A stretch of DNA of 64,000 nt. Origin: Brachynemurus nebulosus (taxonomy: Eukaryota; Arthropoda; Insecta; Neuroptera; Myrmeleontidae). Below are positions 60,626 to 64,000 of this stretch, one piece after another. The notes under the pieces are model-generated. The model made no database searches. It had not been told where the DNA came from and was given only the letters and a program-made list of their open reading frames with translations. Numbering within the stretch: the stretch's first letter is position 1; each line of letters begins with the position of its first letter. Both the position numbers and the translations under genes were made by a program. Location: the NCBI GenBank assembly GCA_035578155.1, contig JAPWDM010000005.1:38464108-38528107 (forward strand), in the 5' to 3' direction.

Positions 60626-61977
60626 TGCTTTTTTTACTTTAAATTCTATAAATTTTTTTTATCAATATTTAAAAAAAAGTTAAGAAAATTTTAAACGTAC
60701 TGAAATTAACTAAAGGCAGTCTTTTGAGAAAATTTTGTAAAGTTTACATGATATGAAAACGAAATTTAACTCTTGAAATATTGTTACTTTAAAATATTGT
60801 AAAATTTAATTCAGCCTTGACGTATTCAAACCTTGATTACGCTACAATTGCGACTTCAAAATTATGAAAATCATCTGCTTGTAATACAAAACATTTTTTA
60901 TTGCCGTGTCTTAAAGATAATAGTATACAACTTGAGTACCTAAAGTTTGACTTAAGAGAACTACAATTCTAGTAATAAATTTAACTCCCGTGATTTTGCT
61001 ACTCCAGTTATAAAAAATTTGAATCAATTAAATAAATTTACATTTAATTTACAATTTGTTAGACTTCAGATCGTTCAGTTCGAGTTCTATAATTTATGCA
61101 CATAAATTTGAGTATACATGCATTTTCATTTTTAATGGAAAATAGATTCAAATTTTCTTTTTAAATACAAAATGGAAAATGGTTTGACCGAACTTATTTA
61201 AAATAGAAAATGGAAAATGCCATTTTGTATTTTAAATACATATTTCAAATGAAATCATTTTAAATTGCTCCCAGCCCTGATCAACAGAAAATTATTTTAT
61301 TGTAAAATTGTATAACAATTAAGAGAAATTATGATTTTTTAATAAAACAGTAATTTGAATTTACATTGTGTATTTATTTTTCTGGAAAAGTGCATTACTA
61401 AACCGCGCGAACATATTAGCAAAAATTTAAATAATATAACGTCTACAAGTTTCCAAATATGGTAGTAAACGTTAAATAATTTGAATTTTTGTTTGCCCGG
61501 TTTAATAGTGCACATGCGCGAGAATTTTACCACGAATCGAAGCAGTAGGTAAGGCAGGTAGTAACGCAATACCAAGAAAATGATCCACGATCATTTGGTT
61601 ACAAACTAAAATAACAAAAATTAGCAGTTTTGTAAAATACTAAAATACGCTGCAATAGGGTGTGGCACACAGCTTCCTCGTACTCGTAAATGCCCAATAT
61701 ATCTTTGTGTAATTTAATATAGGTATATAAATTAATAAAAATAAATAAACGATTCATAAAAAATTGAGCGAAGTGGGACTAGCAGTAAATAAGATATTGA
61801 CATTTAATTGGATTTCATGGTAGTGCCGTGGATACTATTCCTCTGAATGCAATGAAATTTCTAGGGGATTATCTAGGAAGCAGAACGCATAATTTCATAA
61901 AAATGAATTGAATAGTTCAGAAGTTATAGTAGCTTTTTCATTTGCTTTTAAATGTAACTGCTTTAATTTTAAAGTAA
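60626..61977. other. AT-rich stretch
   Basis: No gene. AAATACAAAATGGAAAATGG words occur at about 60096-60165 and 61160-61220, and TTGCTCCCAGCCCTGATC at 61265-61282 resembles a hAT-type right end (CAGGGCTGGGAG inversely), but I could not fix a matching left end. Confidence 0.4.
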
Positions 61978-62371
61978 ACATAATAATAATAATAATAATG
62001 ATTTTTATTGCTTAAGAAAATCTTTTACACCAGGGAAGATCATTTAACATTTATAAGTAACAACAAATAACAAAAATTATAATAAACAGAAAGTTCATTA
62101 AGTGGTAAATACTAGCTCAGTGGTCAAGAGTCCCTATCGCATATAAAAATACGTCGTTTAGCTATGGTTTCCAGCCCTCTTATGGTTAATAACACCGTCA
62201 TGGGATCACCTCCAGCACTGATATGCTTATTCAAGTACATTTGCCTTTTAAAAGGATACTTTTTGCAATTGAAAAGAAAGTACGTAAGATACTGAGAACT
62301 TCGTTACACTGTTGACAAATTTCTTCATGTTTCAGAGTCAGTTTACAGCCTTTGAAGAAAATTTTTGTACA

Positions 62372-63427
62372 TACACTAGCGGAAACAATTAAAGGATAAA
62401 AAAAAAATTCCATATTTTTAGCGATTTTTCAAATGGCTGTATCTTTGTTAAAAATGGTCGTATTGGAGTCGTAAGTACAGCAATTTAAAGCTTGAAGTTT
62501 CTAGTTTTGAAATCACCCAACTCAAAAATTTTCAAAGCAACGGGTACCGCTCAATCCTAATAAATACACTGAAAAAAAATTTTCGAAAATTTTTTAAGAA
62601 ATATTTTTTTTTTTATAAATTTTAAATACTGCTATTGATAAAAATGTGGAAAAAGATGAGAAAATTTTTTTTTTCATTTTGTTGAAGATTATGAAAGTTT
62701 AAGACCAAAAAAATGATACTTTAATTTTTTTAAAAATTCAATCGAATGAAACAAAAAAACGGCTGGATGGATTAAATTGAAACGCGCTGGGATTTTTGTG
62801 GGTATATTGAACTGTAAAAGGAACACTTAACATTAATGGTTTTCTCGATATTTTTGATTCAGTGATCGAATTTCCAAAAAACTACCAAAAGCCCATTTTT
62901 TCTTGATTTTTCAAATTCATGTAGAGCATGGAAAAAATTTTTTTCGGGAAAACAATGGCTAATCCTTCTAGAGAATTTAATCGAGTTTTTAAAACCCATC
63001 TCCAATTTTCTGTGCGATCATTGGTTGCTGAAATATCGATGGTCAAAGACGAAATGATCCTTTTCCATTCAAAGTCCTATAACTCAGTGAGCAGTGGTCA
63101 TATTAAGGCCTTAAAAAAAAACAAATTAAAGCTAAATTAACAATTTATCCGGCCTATGTGGTGGTTAAGTAGGGAAAGTTTTTTCCAAGTCCGTGGACCA
63201 AAAAGAAAAAACGAAAAAATTTCGAAAATTTTTTTTCAGTGTATTTATTAGGATTGAGCGATAGACGTAGCGATAGTTTTTAGTTGGAAGATTTCAAAAC
63301 TAGAAACTTCAAAGCTTTAAATTTCTGTGCTTACGACTCCGATACGACCATTTTTAACAAAGATACAGCCATTCGAAAAATCGCTAAAAATTTGGACTTT
63401 TTTTGTTCCTTTGTTTCCGCTAGTGTA
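62372..63427. mobile_element. Tc1/mariner-like MITE inserted in a LINE
   Basis: The element is 62374-63425 (1052 bp), with ends CACTAGCGGAAACAATTAAA and inverse CACTAGCGGAAACAAAGGAA and TA on both sides. The inverted repeats extend about 150 bases inward (TTTTTAGCGATTTTTC, GGCTGTATCTTTGTTAAAAA, GACTCC). A second inner inverted pair surrounds TCCTAATAAATACACTGAAA near 62552 and 63235. The 70-residue frame at 62928-63140 has no recognisable transposase motif. Confidence 0.75.
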
Positions 63428-64000
63428 TTTTATTTGACATTCGTAACTGACTAACTTCGGTCAGCATTCGTTTTGTTTTGAACATGTCCTGCGCTTCCCA
63501 CAAATTCTCGTAACCAACTTGGGTGAATTTTTGTTTTAAAGATACAACGCAGTTAGAGTTTTTCTAGGTTCGATCATCACATAGTTCCTTCAGTTTTGCT
63601 TAGCATACTTTCGGGATTCTCTCGTCTGTCATATTCAGCAAGTGACACCACCATATCAATATACTTTTTACTATTTTAAATTACTATTTTCGATTTGCTT
63701 ATATTTACTGTCAGCATCTCAACTTTATCTTGTACATCATTAAAATATGTTCCAAACATGATAAGATCGTCTGGTTTGATTACTACAAAATAAACTAAGG
63801 TTATGAATATTTTTAAAATACATCTTTATCAGACGTATTGTTAAAATACATACCATACATACTTGAAAATTTTTATATTAAAAATATTTTTTTGCTTTTT
63901 TTACTCTTTTTAAAAAAAAAGAGTTTAAAAATTTAACAATTTAAATTTAAAAAAGACCTGTCATTTTATGATAGTTCTACGATCGTATCCAGATGCCATC
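63428..64000 (-). other. LINE remnant up to the window edge
   Basis: The upstream part of the decayed retrotransposon described above. After about 63785 it becomes AT-rich and I cannot follow the frame to the window end. Confidence 0.35.

Larger units (their letters stand above)
61978..64000 (-). pseudogene. 3' end of a decayed non-LTR retrotransposon
   Basis: Read on the minus strand, 63660-63782 translates as IKPDDLIMFGTYFNDVQDK and a following SKSKI, matching the reverse-transcriptase core of LINEs (normally a [YF]ADD box followed by a K[TS]K motif). The usual Ala before the two Asp is Pro here. Further downstream, 62250-62373 reads CKLTLKHEEICQQCNE. The element ends at about 61978 with AATAAA and an (ATT)n tail, the usual LINE 3' end. 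Several stops break the frame, and a Tc1-like MITE (62374-63425) interrupts it. It continues beyond the window. The clade is not assignable from this fragment. Confidence 0.55.

Noticed and set aside
62928..63140. 70-residue frame in the Tc1-like MITE as a transposase remnant
   Set aside because: No helix-turn-helix or DD[E/D] context can be seen; it is short and AT-driven.

Overview
The window looks like AT-rich, transposon-dense intergenic DNA from an arthropod, most plausibly an insect. The basis is the absence of host exons, many (AT)n tracts, insect-type TATA plus initiator (TCAKT) promoters, Helitron- and hAT-type ends, and a non-LTR element with a TAA/ATT tail. A hemipteran is possible from the style of the repeats, but I cannot prove it without a search. 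I find no convincing single-copy host gene; nearly all long open frames are products of AT, GGT/CCA or CAAGAC repeats.

Layout. 1-22.5 kb: AT-rich background with a Helitron-like tandem element (3424-4125), a hAT-type MITE (5044-5449), a TIR element carrying a repeated CAGTCCCCTG motif (10503-11734), a Harbinger-like MITE (12641-12804), further hAT-like MITEs (14245-14763, 16883-17172) and a TA-flanked MITE (18451-18602). 22.5-29.3 kb: an element with TTAA ends, split by a 4.4-kb TA-flanked transposon that itself holds a 0.7-kb palindrome and an array of about 475-bp exon-like repeats. 30.0-31.6 kb: two relatives of a TIR family whose centres have become (AT)n tracts. 32.9-34.9 kb: a second copy of the TTAA element that preserves the empty site of the TA insertion. 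35-43.6 kb: small MITEs, two tRNA-like sequences (38366-38437, 38725-38796), a Harbinger-like MITE and two more hAT-type MITEs.

43617-55117 is the outstanding object: an 11.5-kb mobile element or endogenous virus-like element. It has two near-identical 4.2-kb inverted arms, AG...CT termini and a 6-bp target duplication TATAAC. Each arm carries a 161-residue protein gene (MAFLDIQGY...), a small basic protein gene and a terminal array of iterated motifs. The 3.1-kb centre carries, all on the minus strand, two tandem cysteine-rich mini-protein genes, a 120-residue probable OB-fold-like protein gene and a C2H2 zinc-finger gene broken by one in-frame stop. No integrase, DNA polymerase or capsid gene is visible, so it is probably non-autonomous, or a deletion derivative or satellite of a Polinton/adintovirus-like element.

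55.1-64 kb: AT-rich DNA with a hAT-type MITE nested in another hAT-type element (57827-58813), a second copy of the 42.2-kb hAT MITE family (60188-60617), and the 3' end of a decayed non-LTR retrotransposon on the minus strand (61978 to window end) interrupted by a Tc1-like MITE (62374-63425).
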